Shown here: piece by piece, positions 1 through 5,787 of the stretch
How positions within the stretch are numbered: position 1 is the first letter of the stretch
Layout of the letters: each line of letters opens with the position of its first letter
Source: JBOIBN01 sp050739575
Lineage (GTDB): Bacteria; Pseudomonadota; Gammaproteobacteria; JAKDMP01
Length of the DNA: 7,115 nt
NCBI GenBank assembly: GCA_050739575.1
Contig: JBOIBN010000102.1
Span: 1-7,115 of the forward strand
Direction: 5' to 3'
Program-made: the position numbers and the translations under genes
Notes under the pieces: generated by a model
Told to the model about the DNA's origin: nothing
Database searches by the model: none
Seen by the model: only the letters and a program-made list of their open reading frames with translations

Positions 1-58
1 CCTCGGCCTGCTTCAAAATGCCCATGATCTGACTGTCGCTGAATCGAGACTTCTTCAC
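1..58 (-). CDS. IS3-family transposase OrfA, N-terminal fragment (left copy)
   Basis: A GTG start at 58-56 follows an AGGAGG ribosome site with 7 bases of spacing. The visible peptide is VKKSRFSDSQIMGILKQAE, typical of the start of the OrfA helix-turn-helix protein (HTH_8 / transposase_8 type) of IS3 elements. OrfA binds the IS ends and is normally fused by programmed frameshifting to the DDE-type OrfB. Only 19 residues are inside the window, so I cannot tell whether this copy is intact. It differs from the right copy at codon 4, with Ser here and Phe there. Confidence 0.8.
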   Translation of the reverse strand, partial: MKKSRFSDSQIMGILKQAE

Positions 59-127
59 GTAGAACCTCCTCGCTCCAATAAGAGAAAATTCTACTTCTGA
101 ATACCGCTACTTTCGGGGGGGATTACC
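1..127 (-). mobile_element. IS3-family insertion sequence, 5' end (partial, left copy)
   Basis: These 127 bases are the reverse complement of 6993-7115 plus one junction base, with a single mismatch at position 48 where both copies are present, so this is the inner end of a repeated element. Read on the minus strand it starts GGTAATCCCCCCCG, runs through an AT-rich leader, and reaches a ribosome site and the first codons of an IS3-type orfA. The terminus facing inward is therefore the upstream end of the transposase operon. Similarity between the two copies stops exactly at 127/128, which also interrupts the adjacent VOC reading frame. I place it in the IS3 family from the OrfA start; the subgroup (perhaps IS407-like) is a guess. 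The rest of the element lies outside the window. Confidence 0.85.
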
Positions 128-403
128 ATTGAACCCCAGCTTGCTGAGATTGGTGATCGCGGGATCTGGGAGTGGATCGGGATGATGGTACTTCAGCAAC
201 TGCACTTCGGTTCGCGGTGTGGCGCCGGTCAGGACCAGCGTAACGTGTTCGGCCTCGATGCCTTCGATGCCCATATAGTCCGAGAACGTCGGACCCTTGA
301 TCACAACGGACTTGTCTTCCTGAAATCCAAGCAGCCCAAAAAACCGCTTGGCCGCCTCGACATCCCTGACCACGACGGTGACGTGGTCGAAGTTCTTTAC
401 CAT
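107..403 (-). pseudogene. VOC (glyoxalase/bleomycin-resistance fold) protein, truncated by IS
   Basis: The frame gives 98 codons, but only the first 92 (403-128) are native; the last six codons and the TAG stop at 109-107 come from the IS end. The native part is a single beta-alpha-beta-beta-beta module: it opens MVKNFDHVTVVVRDVEAA and continues to LGFN. His7 and Glu66 (in RTEVQLLKY) sit where VOC metalloenzymes place metal ligands. VOC domains pair two such modules, usually about 130-150 residues. In relatives I know, LGFN is followed by a second module beginning with a His-containing strand, so half the active site is missing. The ATG start is supported by GGAG seven bases upstream and by a good promoter. 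The original reaction cannot be named; the fragment is unlikely to be active unless it forms an unusual dimer. Confidence 0.85.
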
Positions 404-448
404 GACATTCTCCAGCGGCCGGATACCGGCTGCAAAGGTACGAGCAGA

Positions 449-477
449 AGTTTAGGTATGCGGATGGAAGCTGTCAA
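449..477 (-). promoter_or_regulatory. sigma70-type promoter for the VOC gene
   Basis: On the minus strand a perfect -35 box TTGACA (477-472) is followed by exactly 17 bases and a -10 box TAAACT (454-449; 4 of 6 matches to TATAAT). Transcription would begin near 442, giving a leader of about 40 bases before the VOC start at 403. This is the best promoter match I found in the window. It would still transcribe the truncated gene toward the left IS. Confidence 0.6.
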
Positions 478-690
478 CCGGGTTTCGGGAATGTTTATGG
501 TTTTCCTCTGAATTGCGCCGCGAATGTGGCTTTCGATGCGGTTGCCCGGACTTTACCGCCGTAGCGGAATGGGTTGTGCGTTTTGCGGGCAGGCCGGCGG
601 AAAGGGACGTACTGTCCACGCACCGCTTGATTGTAAATTTCTGGCGTCGGTGTCGTGAACAGTGTTTTTTTTACCCTGCGGCTCCATTTC

Positions 691-728
691 AAAAAAAGGC
701 AAGACTTGATGACGGAGTCCATGTCCTT
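691..728 (-). terminator. possible rho-independent terminator after the amine oxidase gene
   Basis: Starting 8 bases after the oxidase stop, the minus strand can form AAGG/CCTT (728-725 with 699-696) around GACT/AGTC (719-716 with 706-703), closed by a 9-base loop and an asymmetric internal loop. It runs into seven T residues (697-691). The stem is short and partly interrupted, so the T-run and position carry most of the weight. Confidence 0.4.
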
Positions 729-736
729 GACTGTTT

Positions 737-1987
737 TCAGCTTGTCAGCGCTGCGGCCACGGCATCGGCCGCGCGGAGGCCCGACAACCAGGCACCGTGG
801 GCAGTGGCGAACGATTCTGTCTGCGTGGCTTCGCCGGCGAATTGAAGATGGGGCACGAGCGGTCGTGCCAGCTCCGCACGTTGTGCATGTCCGCCGGGCA
901 ACGCGGCCGAGTAGCTGCCCTGCGACCAGGGATCGCGGCTCCATTCGGTTACCGTTCCGGCGCGCAGATGGCGACGGATGCCTTCGCCGAAAGCGTGTTG
1001 CAGATACTCCAGCGCGAAGGCTTCCGCCTCGCCGCCGCTCATGTCGGCCACTGCGTCGGCGAGCCGCCCGCCGGTGTAGCACACGGCAAGCGGGTCGTCG
1101 AACAGCCGCAGATGAAAGGCGACGACGCGCCCGTCCTTCTCGATACTGAGCAGCGTGTTTTCGGGAATGCCGAAGATGTCGATATCGAAGGCGAGTGCGA
1201 TCTTCTCCGTCCGTCCCATCGGGAGCGCGTCGAGCGCGTGTCGCTTCCAGTCCGGAAGATCGGGTTCGAATGTGATTCCGCCGCCGGCGAGCACGCCCGT
1301 GGACACCGTGACGATCGCCGCTCGAGCCCGCATGCGTCCCCGGTCCGTTTCCAGCTGCACGCCTTTGCCGTTCCAAACGATGCGGCGCACCGGGCAATCC
1401 AGCGTCACCGCCAGGCCAGCGCCCAAGCGTCCAGCGATCAGAGTTCCGAGTCCTTCGCGCAGGAACCGGTTCTCTCCCATTTCGTCAGCTGCTGCATCGC
1501 CGGTGGAATACGCATCCACGTCGACGCCGTTGATGCCCGACACCATGGAATTGAGGAACGGGCGGCGCGGATGGTTGCGGTCCAGAACCGCAGCCGCCGC
1601 CACGTCGTTGCCGGCCCGGCCCTCGTCCTTCAGCAAGCGGTAGCTGCGATCGAGAAAGTCCTGTAACTCCTGGCTTTCGTTCTTATCGGCGAACCGACCG
1701 TTCAGGTGGAACCGGAACTGCAATCCGTCGGTGCACTCCATGCCCTCCGCCTCGGCAAGCTCGCGCAACGGATTGTGCTGTGCATCGTGCAGCCAACCGC
1801 AGCCGCGGTCGAACGGCAGGTTCAGGCTGTCGCGTTCGGTCCACGCCCGTCCGCCCCTCCGCGAGCGCGCTTCGAGAATGCGGCAGTTCAGTCCGCGGGC
1901 CGACAGATAACGAGCCGCAGCAATGCCTGCGGCGCCCGCGCCGATGACAGCGACGTCAACGTCAGCGTTTTTGTTCGTGCCGGCCAT
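737..1987 (-). CDS. FAD-dependent amine oxidase-type flavoprotein (NAD(P)/FAD-dependent oxidoreductase)
   Basis: The 416-residue product has the full architecture of the flavin amine oxidase superfamily (MAO, polyamine oxidase, phytoene desaturase-like). There is an N-terminal dinucleotide fold with GAGAAG at 16-21, the ribose-contacting acid Glu39, and the EAxxRxGGR element at 39-47. The C-terminal FAD clamp FAGEATQTESFATAHGAW spans 383-400, ending in a GAWLSGLRAA helix. Lys262 in GRTEKIAL is in the position of the lysine conserved near the flavin N5 in this superfamily. The stretch before the FAD clamp reads DPWSQGSYS: it has no Cys where MAO binds FAD covalently, so the flavin is probably non-covalent. 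No signal peptide or membrane anchor is visible, so I expect a cytoplasmic enzyme. The substrate cannot be read from sequence. The ATG at 1987 has only a weak, very close GAGG, but no other in-frame start keeps the complete FAD motif. The gene stands alone, 170 bp from its upstream neighbour. Confidence 0.88.
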   Translation of the reverse strand: MAGTNKNADVDVAVIGAGAAGIAAARYLSARGLNCRILEARSRRGGRAWTERDSLNLPFDRGCGWLHDAQHNPLRELAEAEGMECTDGLQFRFHLNGRFADKNESQELQDFLDRSYRLLKDEGRAGNDVAAAAVLDRNHPRRPFLNSMVSGINGVDVDAYSTGDAAADEMGENRFLREGLGTLIAGRLGAGLAVTLDCPVRRIVWNGKGVQLETDRGRMRARAAIVTVSTGVLAGGGITFEPDLPDWKRHALDALPMGRTEKIALAFDIDIFGIPENTLLSIEKDGRVVAFHLRLFDDPLAVCYTGGRLADAVADMSGGEAEAFALEYLQHAFGEGIRRHLRAGTVTEWSRDPWSQGSYSAALPGGHAQRAELARPLVPHLQFAGEATQTESFATAHGAWLSGLRAADAVAAALTS

Positions 1988-2025
1988 GCCTCGATACCGT
2001 CAATTGTGAGCGGTCCACGAGCCCA

Positions 2026-2088
2026 TCAAGATACTTCGTTCGTACGTTGCAACACGGGCTTTCCCGAATTAAATTCTATCGGTGTCAT
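2026..2088 (-). other. possible 20-codon leader ORF upstream of the amine oxidase gene
   Basis: An ATG at 2088-2086 is preceded by AAAGGA at a good distance, a better ribosome site than that of the oxidase gene itself. It encodes 20 residues starting MTPIEFNSGK and ending at TGA (2028-2026), 38 bases before the oxidase start and in another frame. It could be a leader peptide, a remnant of a lost gene's start, or chance. I do not recognise the peptide. Confidence 0.2.
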
Positions 2089-2109
2089 TTTGATCCTTTC
2101 CCAGAAAAT

Positions 2110-2146
2110 GCGCTTCCGGATCATCAACGTTCCCCGGAGACGGCGC
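2110..2146 (-). terminator. terminator-like hairpin after the GNAT–hypothetical gene pair
   Basis: Twelve bases beyond the stop of the upstream gene, the minus strand has GCGC and TCCGG (2146-2143 and 2138-2134) pairing with CCGGA and GCGC (2119-2115 and 2113-2110) around a 14-base loop. An ATTTT tail (2109-2105) follows. The T tract is short, so this could be a weak terminator or a 3' stability element. It separates the gene pair from the amine oxidase gene. Confidence 0.4.
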
Positions 2147-2157
2147 GTATCGAAACG

Positions 2158-2754
2158 TCACGGGCGCTCGTGTCGATACGGAGCATGGCAGTAATACTTG
2201 GGCCGGCTGTCCAGACGTATGTGCAGCCAGGCCACGCCGGCGCCCGCCGTGTTCAGCCAGATCGGCGCCGTGCCGATGCGTGTATCCAGCGCTTCGCCGA
2301 CTTTCCGCCACAGCCGGTCGCGCTGTTCTTCCGGCGCATGGCGCACGAAGGTGCCGAGATGTGCGTAGGCCGACAACGGCGCTCCCGGGCATGGCACCAC
2401 CATGAACGCGTCATTGCCGAGATTCGGGAAAGCGAGAACCTCGGGTGCGCGTTGGCCATTGAACTGCGCGTCGAAAGCGTGCGACTCCGGCGGGCAGAGG
2501 AGTTCGCGGCTCTCCAGCACGACGCACTCGAACGTCCGGTCCGCGTTGCTTCGAGTCACCGGCGGCGTCTCCCAGCGAAAGGCCTCGAACGGCATCTTTG
2601 CGAGCGCGTCGTTAAACAGTGTCCGAAACTTGTCGCTCGTCTTCAGCAGTCCGGTTACCTCGGCGAAGGTCAGGCACTCGCCGTTCTTTCGGATCCGAAG
2701 CCTCCGGCCGCCGACTCCGGGCAGCTCATCGGTTTCGCTTGTCCAATCACTCAT
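2158..2754 (-). CDS. conserved protein of unknown function (resembles DUF6940)
   Basis: The 198-residue protein has no signal peptide and no membrane segment, so it is probably cytosolic. It is rich in Trp, Arg and aromatic residues. The best-structured part is the C-terminal half: a FPNLG-type segment, a Cys-Pro-Gly-Ala-Pro turn, LGTFVRHAPEEQRDRLWRKV, and a Gly/Trp-rich end with GVAWLHIRLDSRPKYY. That last block looks like the signature of a family I remember as DUF6940, whose function is unknown; the family name is from memory and should be tested. The ATG at 2754 is the first start after an in-frame stop, although no clear ribosome site precedes it. It lies 40 bp after the acetyltransferase stop on the same strand, which suggests co-transcription or translational coupling. 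I infer no function. Confidence 0.75.
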   Translation of the reverse strand: MSDWTSETDELPGVGGRRLRIRKNGECLTFAEVTGLLKTSDKFRTLFNDALAKMPFEAFRWETPPVTRSNADRTFECVVLESRELLCPPESHAFDAQFNGQRAPEVLAFPNLGNDAFMVVPCPGAPLSAYAHLGTFVRHAPEEQRDRLWRKVGEALDTRIGTAPIWLNTAGAGVAWLHIRLDSRPKYYCHAPYRHERP

Positions 2755-2794
2755 CGGCGATGACGAACCGGACGCGGGCGGTCATGAAATGTCA

Positions 2795-3304
2795 TCAGAT
2801 TGCGACTGCATACAACTCGAGTTCCTTGTCTTCCGGGTTGAGGCGGAAATGACCCTCCGACTTGAATCCGAGTTTCTCCAGCAGCCGGCACGATGCATCA
2901 TTGCCCGGACTTACGATGGCGAGCAGCCGGTTCAGGCCCAACGACACTTCGGCATCGCGCATCAGCGCAGAGGCGGCTTCGAAGGCGTAACCCTGTCCCC
3001 AAAACTCCGGCAGGAAGGCAAAACCGATGTCGGGAACGGGCAGCGCGTCACGCTTGACCAGACCGCAAACGCCCATGGGCTCGCAGCCGGTTTTGGATTC
3101 GACCAGATTCATGCCGAAGCCCAGGGTTCTGTACGACTCCATGATCTTCGAATGAATGTAGCGCTCCGCGTCTTCCACGGTTCTGACGTCTCGGTCTCCG
3201 ATATTCTGGAGCCACGACGGTTCGTTGAGCAGACGACAGAGGAATGCGGCATCCGATGGCGCGAGCTGCCGCAGTCTCAAGCGGTCGGTTTCGGCAATAA
3301 CCAT
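2795..3304 (-). CDS. GNAT family N-acetyltransferase (RimJ/RimL-like, Acetyltransf_3 type)
   Basis: The 169-residue length is typical of single-domain GNAT enzymes, which move an acetyl group from acetyl-CoA to an amine on a protein terminus, antibiotic, polyamine or small metabolite. It opens with ETDRLRLRQL (5-14), the usual first strand of RimJ/RimL-like members. Motif A at about 93-111 contains the pyrophosphate-binding loop as FWGQGYAFEAA, fitting the Q/RxxGxG/A pattern. Motif B follows as SPGNDASCRLLEKLGF (132-147). The ATG at 3304 has GGGGAG seven bases upstream. It is the likely first gene of a pair with the unknown protein 40 bp downstream. The acceptor substrate cannot be read from the sequence; metabolite or ribosomal-protein acetylation would both fit the subfamily. 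Confidence 0.88.
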   Translation of the reverse strand: MVIAETDRLRLRQLAPSDAAFLCRLLNEPSWLQNIGDRDVRTVEDAERYIHSKIMESYRTLGFGMNLVESKTGCEPMGVCGLVKRDALPVPDIGFAFLPEFWGQGYAFEAASALMRDAEVSLGLNRLLAIVSPGNDASCRLLEKLGFKSEGHFRLNPEDKELELYAVAI

Positions 3305-3342
3305 GTCTTTTCTCCCCGCGGCCTGACAAACGCGAGGCCATG

Positions 3343-3348
3343 ATTGTA
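3343..3348 (-). promoter_or_regulatory. possible -10 box for the acetyltransferase gene
   Basis: The 106-bp gap between the cytochrome stop and the acetyltransferase start contains TACAAT on the minus strand (3348-3343), a 5 of 6 match to the -10 consensus, 39 bases before the start codon. The upstream -35 region (TTCCAC, 18-base spacing) is poor. Together with the gap length this hints that the acetyltransferase pair has its own promoter rather than relying on the cytochrome gene. Confidence 0.3.
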
Positions 3349-3410
3349 CGATCTGAAGCTCAAATGGTGGAAAGCGAAGTTATATCCCGCGTGTGAGACC
3401 CGACACTAAC

Positions 3411-3986
3411 CTATCGGTTGCCAGTGCCCAATTTCAGCATGCGTGCTATGACGTGATCCCCGGTAGCCTCGTGAACAAGCGCCAACAGCACGTGGCCGCA
3501 CCAGTACACGATCACGACCCAGGCAAAAAAGACATGCAGTTCACTGAGTACCTTGCCTGCCTCGGAATGCGTGTGGTTGAGGCGGATCAGCACGTAAATC
3601 CCGGTTCCGAGGCCGGCCACTGCGGTCAAGGCCAAGAGTCCGAGTCCGTGTATCAGTGCCGGAAGCCCGGGGCGTGGGCCGCCCTCCGGCATACGTCCGT
3701 GCAACACTCCGTGCAGGTCGCAGCCGACGGCGCGCAACGCCGACGCGCGCAGAGGTATGAGTTGCGCAAGCTGACCACGCTCGCGCGTGAACAGCCACAT
3801 CCAGTGGAGCAAGACCAGCGCAGCGATCGTAAGGCCGATCAACTGGTGGGACAGGAAAAGTTCGGGCGTTTGTTTCGGGCTCATTGTAAGTCCGATCACA
3901 AGCTGCGTCGTGACCAGGACGGCGACCGCAAAATGCAGCCGCCGAATTGCCGGACTGAATCCGGCAGGGGGGTGCAGTTCGTTCAT
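3411..3986 (-). CDS. cytochrome b561-type diheme membrane protein
   Basis: The 191-residue protein has four predicted membrane helices, at about 17-35, 44-66, 111-134 and 148-171. Histidines lie in each: His18, His47 and His61, His113, His151 and His165. This fits the bacterial b561 / Ni-Fe-hydrogenase-type cytochrome b fold, which holds two b hemes between helices and passes electrons between quinol and a periplasmic or membrane partner. The opening PAIRRLHFAVAVLV is characteristic of that family. I chose the ATG at 3986, just after AAAGGA; an in-frame TTG four codons upstream (3998) would give 195 residues but has a poorer ribosome site. It is the first gene on its strand and is divergent from the PAP2 phosphatase. 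The electron partner is not visible here; no c-type cytochrome or dehydrogenase subunit is adjacent. Confidence 0.85.
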   Translation of the reverse strand: MNELHPPAGFSPAIRRLHFAVAVLVTTQLVIGLTMSPKQTPELFLSHQLIGLTIAALVLLHWMWLFTRERGQLAQLIPLRASALRAVGCDLHGVLHGRMPEGGPRPGLPALIHGLGLLALTAVAGLGTGIYVLIRLNHTHSEAGKVLSELHVFFAWVVIVYWCGHVLLALVHEATGDHVIARMLKLGTGNR

Positions 3987-4013
3987 ACATCCTTTCAAGT
4001 TCCAGGTAGGTCG

Positions 4014-4019
4014 ATATTA
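4014..4019 (-). promoter_or_regulatory. possible -10 box for the cytochrome b561 gene
   Basis: TAATAT on the minus strand (4019-4014) matches the -10 consensus at four to five positions and sits 28 bases before the chosen ATG. No strong -35 box is found at 16-18 bases, so the assignment is weak and activation by a regulator is possible. Confidence 0.25.
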
Positions 4020-4037
4020 GCAAATCTGCAGAGGTCG

Positions 4038-4074
4038 AATTGCCGGGCCTGGCCTTCTCCAGGCCGTTGCAATT
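4038..4074. promoter_or_regulatory. long interrupted palindrome in the divergent control region
   Basis: Outer arms AATTGC (4038-4043) and GCAATT (4069-4074) and inner arms GGCCTGG (4046-4052) and CCAGGCC (4059-4065) are all perfect. They are separated by short 2- and 3-base bulges and a six-base loop CCTTCT. No T-run follows on either strand, so it is not a standard terminator. Its right arm contains the likely -35 box of the PAP2 gene. It may be an operator for a dimeric regulator shared by the cytochrome and phosphatase genes, or an RNA hairpin. Confidence 0.45.
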
Positions 4075-4095
4075 ACTAAAGGCAAAGAATATAGT
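4068..4095 (+). promoter_or_regulatory. sigma70-type promoter for the PAP2 phosphatase gene
   Basis: TTGCAA (4068-4073) and TATAGT (4090-4095) are 16 bases apart, resembling -35 and -10 boxes with four and five matches. Transcription would start near 4102, leaving a leader of about 60 bases before the ATG at 4163. The -35 overlaps the right arm of the palindrome at 4038-4074, so a bound repressor there would block this promoter. Confidence 0.45.
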
Positions 4096-4162
4096 GTTTT
4101 TGCAAGTGTCGGGTCAATAAGCGGAGGGTAACGAGACAAACCCAAATACGCCAGGAGACACG

Positions 4163-5101
4163 ATGAAGACCCTTCACGTTCTCGTCTGTGCCGGCTTTGC
4201 CGGTCTGGTCTGGGCTACCCCGGTGCAGGCGGCTCAATCCTCGCAGGCAGGTTCTACGGCAAACGATCCGGCGGACTGTTCGCTCGGCTTGCAGAACGAT
4301 AGCTGCACGAGGACACTGACGCCGACGAGCCTCAGCGCACAAATGGCCCTGTCATTGCGCCACGATAAATACACTGGCTGCATGGAAACACGCTGCGCGC
4401 TTGCGGACATCGGCGCACCCGGAATGGCTTCCAGTCAGGACGGGGCGACAACGTTTCAAGCGGCCGGCAATCCAGATACCTCGTCCGGTCCGAGCGATCG
4501 GGCGGGCTATTATTTGCTCGGAGCGATTCCGCTGATCGTCGGGGTGGGTGGATTGGTCGGTATTGACCACCGGTTACCCAACGACGACTCTGGAATATGG
4601 AAACGCAGCCGCCAACTGGATCTCGAATACGCCGTGATCGGAACCGAGATTGCCGGGTCGCTGTGGCTCGGTGGCCAGAGTCGTCTCGGGCGAACGTTTT
4701 GGCAAAGCGTTGATGCTTCGGTTTTCTCTGGAGTTACCGCCCAGGTTCTCAAGTACACTTTCAGTCGCGCGCGCCCCTACCAGTCGGAGAGCCCCGGCTA
4801 CTGGTTCCAGGGCAACTGCTGCCAGAGTTTTCCGAGCGGCGAGGTGACGCTGCAGGCCAGCTTCGTGACGCCGTTCATTCTCGAATATCAGCAACAGGAT
4901 CCCTGGGTATGGGCTCTGGAAGCATTGCCTCTCTACGACGCCGTCGCGCGTGTGAAAGTCCAAGGGCATTGGCAGACCGACGTGCTTGCCGGCTGGGCAC
5001 TTGGCACCGCTTTCGGAATCTTCGCCCACAATCGCCAAATGCCGTTCTTCCTGGGCTACATGCCCGACGGAATCGTGGTGGGCTGGCAGAAAAGTTTTTA
5101 A
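4163..5101 (+). CDS. exported PAP2-family phosphatase with a PSGE variant motif
   Basis: The 312-residue product starts with a signal peptide (MKTLHVL, hydrophobic core to about 18, likely cleavage after the PVQA or QAA near 23-24). A Ser/Gly/Cys-containing segment (25-112; Cys39, 48, 73, 78) precedes the PAP2 domain. The phosphatase motifs are KYTFSRARP (197-205, fitting KX6RP), PSGE (224-227) and ARVKVQGHWQTD (262-273). The last keeps Arg263, the nucleophile-type His269 and Asp273 but has Ala for Ser. Canonical PAP2 enzymes have PSGH, so Glu227 replaces the usual acid-base histidine. Hydrophobic segments flank these motifs (about 116-134, 157-170, 274-288). PAP2 enzymes remove phosphate from lipid phosphates, undecaprenyl diphosphate or other substrates at the periplasmic face. 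The protein ends GWQKSF, with a terminal Phe. The ATG has AGGAG upstream. It is divergent from the cytochrome gene. Activity and substrate are uncertain because of the changed motif. Confidence 0.85.
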   Translation: MKTLHVLVCAGFAGLVWATPVQAAQSSQAGSTANDPADCSLGLQNDSCTRTLTPTSLSAQMALSLRHDKYTGCMETRCALADIGAPGMASSQDGATTFQAAGNPDTSSGPSDRAGYYLLGAIPLIVGVGGLVGIDHRLPNDDSGIWKRSRQLDLEYAVIGTEIAGSLWLGGQSRLGRTFWQSVDASVFSGVTAQVLKYTFSRARPYQSESPGYWFQGNCCQSFPSGEVTLQASFVTPFILEYQQQDPWVWALEALPLYDAVARVKVQGHWQTDVLAGWALGTAFGIFAHNRQMPFFLGYMPDGIVVGWQKSF

Positions 5102-5137
5102 GACTGTGGTTTTTAAGGCCACGTATGAAAGCCCACT

Positions 5138-5193
5138 TTTAGGGTTAGGCCTTACATTTGATGTCCGTGTAAATTGCAAAGTCTTACCCCGAA
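5138..5193. repeat. imperfect inverted repeat downstream of the PAP2 gene
   Basis: The 22 bases at 5138-5159 match the reverse complement of 5172-5193 at 15 positions, with a 12-base centre. The right arm reads GCAAAGTCTTACCCCGAA and holds most of the 17-bp sequence repeated at 5788. Arms of this type resemble the repeats I recall around REP-associated Y1 transposases in gammaproteobacteria, but that resemblance is from memory. It could also serve as a bidirectional transcription end between the convergent PAP2 and orphan genes. Confidence 0.4.
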
Positions 5194-5197
5194 GCGC
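5181..5197 (+). repeat. 17-bp direct repeat, left copy
   Basis: GTCTTACCCCGAAGCGC occurs here, four bases beyond the stop of the orphan gene, and again identically at 5788-5804. The match ends abruptly on both sides. An exact 17-mer twice in 7 kb is unlikely by chance. Confidence 0.7.
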
Positions 5198-5201
5198 GTT
5201 T

Positions 5202-5624
5202 CTAACCATCCAACCCCGTTATGTACGGTGAATACAGTTTTCGAAGCTCCCTGGATGCGCTGGCGTAGAAGAGCTCGATTGCTCTGCGGGCTTGCGCGAT
5301 AGTGAGATCGCCTGTTGAGAGCTCTACGGTTCCCCGACTCTTCCATAGGCCGAATAACTTCGGCACCTTCCCGGGAAAGCTGCATTCGCTCACGAAGAGG
5401 AGGCTGCCGCGTGGGGCGTAGCCGGACACCCACAGCAGCTTACCTTTCGCCTTGTCCTCGAAGGCCAGCGTTGGGGACGCCTTCTTGAGTTGATCTGCGC
5501 GTTCGGCCTCGCCGATCCAGTCGAATTTGTCGAACGCTTCGAGCGCCATCGCCAGATCCATATCGCCAAGACGTTCCTTCTGGTCGGTGGTGTGATGGGA
5601 GTACTGCGCCGTGACGGTATACAT
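5202..5624 (-). CDS. small protein of unknown function, bracketed by direct repeats
   Basis: I do not recognise this 140-residue protein. It has no signal peptide or membrane segment. An acidic, helix-prone N-terminal part (MYTVTAQYSHHTTDQKERLG, then a stretch around 22-62) leads into a beta-like centre (KLLWVSGYAPRGSLLFVSE, about 71-90). A C-terminal helix follows, rich in Arg and Ala (about 116-132). I start it at the ATG at 5624, which has GGGAAG seven bases upstream. An in-frame ATG 11 codons further up (5657) lacks a good site and would give 151 residues. It is convergent with the PAP2 gene and divergent from the DoxX gene. The 17-bp repeat lies on both sides, so it may have arrived as a unit. 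Size and isolation would fit an immunity, antitoxin or cassette protein, but nothing in the sequence proves any of these. Confidence 0.65.
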   Translation of the reverse strand: MYTVTAQYSHHTTDQKERLGDMDLAMALEAFDKFDWIGEAERADQLKKASPTLAFEDKAKGKLLWVSGYAPRGSLLFVSECSFPGKVPKLFGLWKSRGTVELSTGDLTIAQARRAIELFYASASRELRKLYSPYITGLDG

Positions 5625-5787
5625 ACTTCTTCTTCCCTGTAGTTGGCTTTGAGGCATGGAGCGCCAAGTGAGCCATACATGCTACATGATCCGCCTGTGG
5701 TGCGGGACTGGTTCGGTGATCCAAAGACGGGCGGATTCGGGGTTCAATTTGGCAGGACTCTATCCCGATCCCATCGAATCGGCGCAG

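Larger units (their letters stand above)
404..736. other. intergenic region between VOC and amine oxidase genes
   Basis: This 333-bp gap holds the VOC promoter (449-477) and, at the far end, a terminator-like hairpin for the amine oxidase gene (691-728). Between about 480 and 690 I see no convincing gene. Open frames that run through it on either strand have arginine-rich, low-complexity translations and continue into the oxidase gene in the wrong frame. Two homopolymer runs stand out: T(8) at 665-672 and A(7) at 691-697. Confidence 0.5.

Noticed and set aside
495..1397. 300-codon minus-strand frame overlapping the 3' half of the amine oxidase gene
   Set aside because: Extremely Arg-rich out-of-frame translation that begins inside the oxidase gene; no domain or ribosome site.
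797..1666. Long plus-strand open frame (289 codons) inside the amine oxidase gene
   Set aside because: Antisense shadow of a GC-rich gene; the opposite frame has complete FAD motifs and this translation has no recognisable domain.
2402..3343. 313-codon plus-strand frame across the unknown-protein and acetyltransferase genes
   Set aside because: It is antisense to two well-supported genes and spans their intergenic gap; no coherent family signature.
3305..3410. Small GC hairpin (GGCCT with AGGCC) in the acetyltransferase leader considered as a riboswitch or terminator
   Set aside because: Five-base stem without T-run or conserved aptamer features; leader too short for a known riboswitch.
5094..5117. 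Tandem GTTTTTAAG pair (5094-5102 and 5109-5117) at the PAP2 stop, considered as a terminator
   Set aside because: Only a short direct repeat with a four-base stem nearby; no stable hairpin followed by a T-run.
5144..5150. GTTAGGC, matching the integron attC core GTTRRRY, beside the orphan gene
   Set aside because: No partner RYYYAAC core at a suitable distance in the right orientation, no equivalent near the second repeat copy, and no integrase in the window.
4574..5209. 211-codon minus-strand frame antisense to the PAP2 gene
   Set aside because: The PAP2 frame has a signal peptide and catalytic motifs; the antisense frame has neither features nor a good start.
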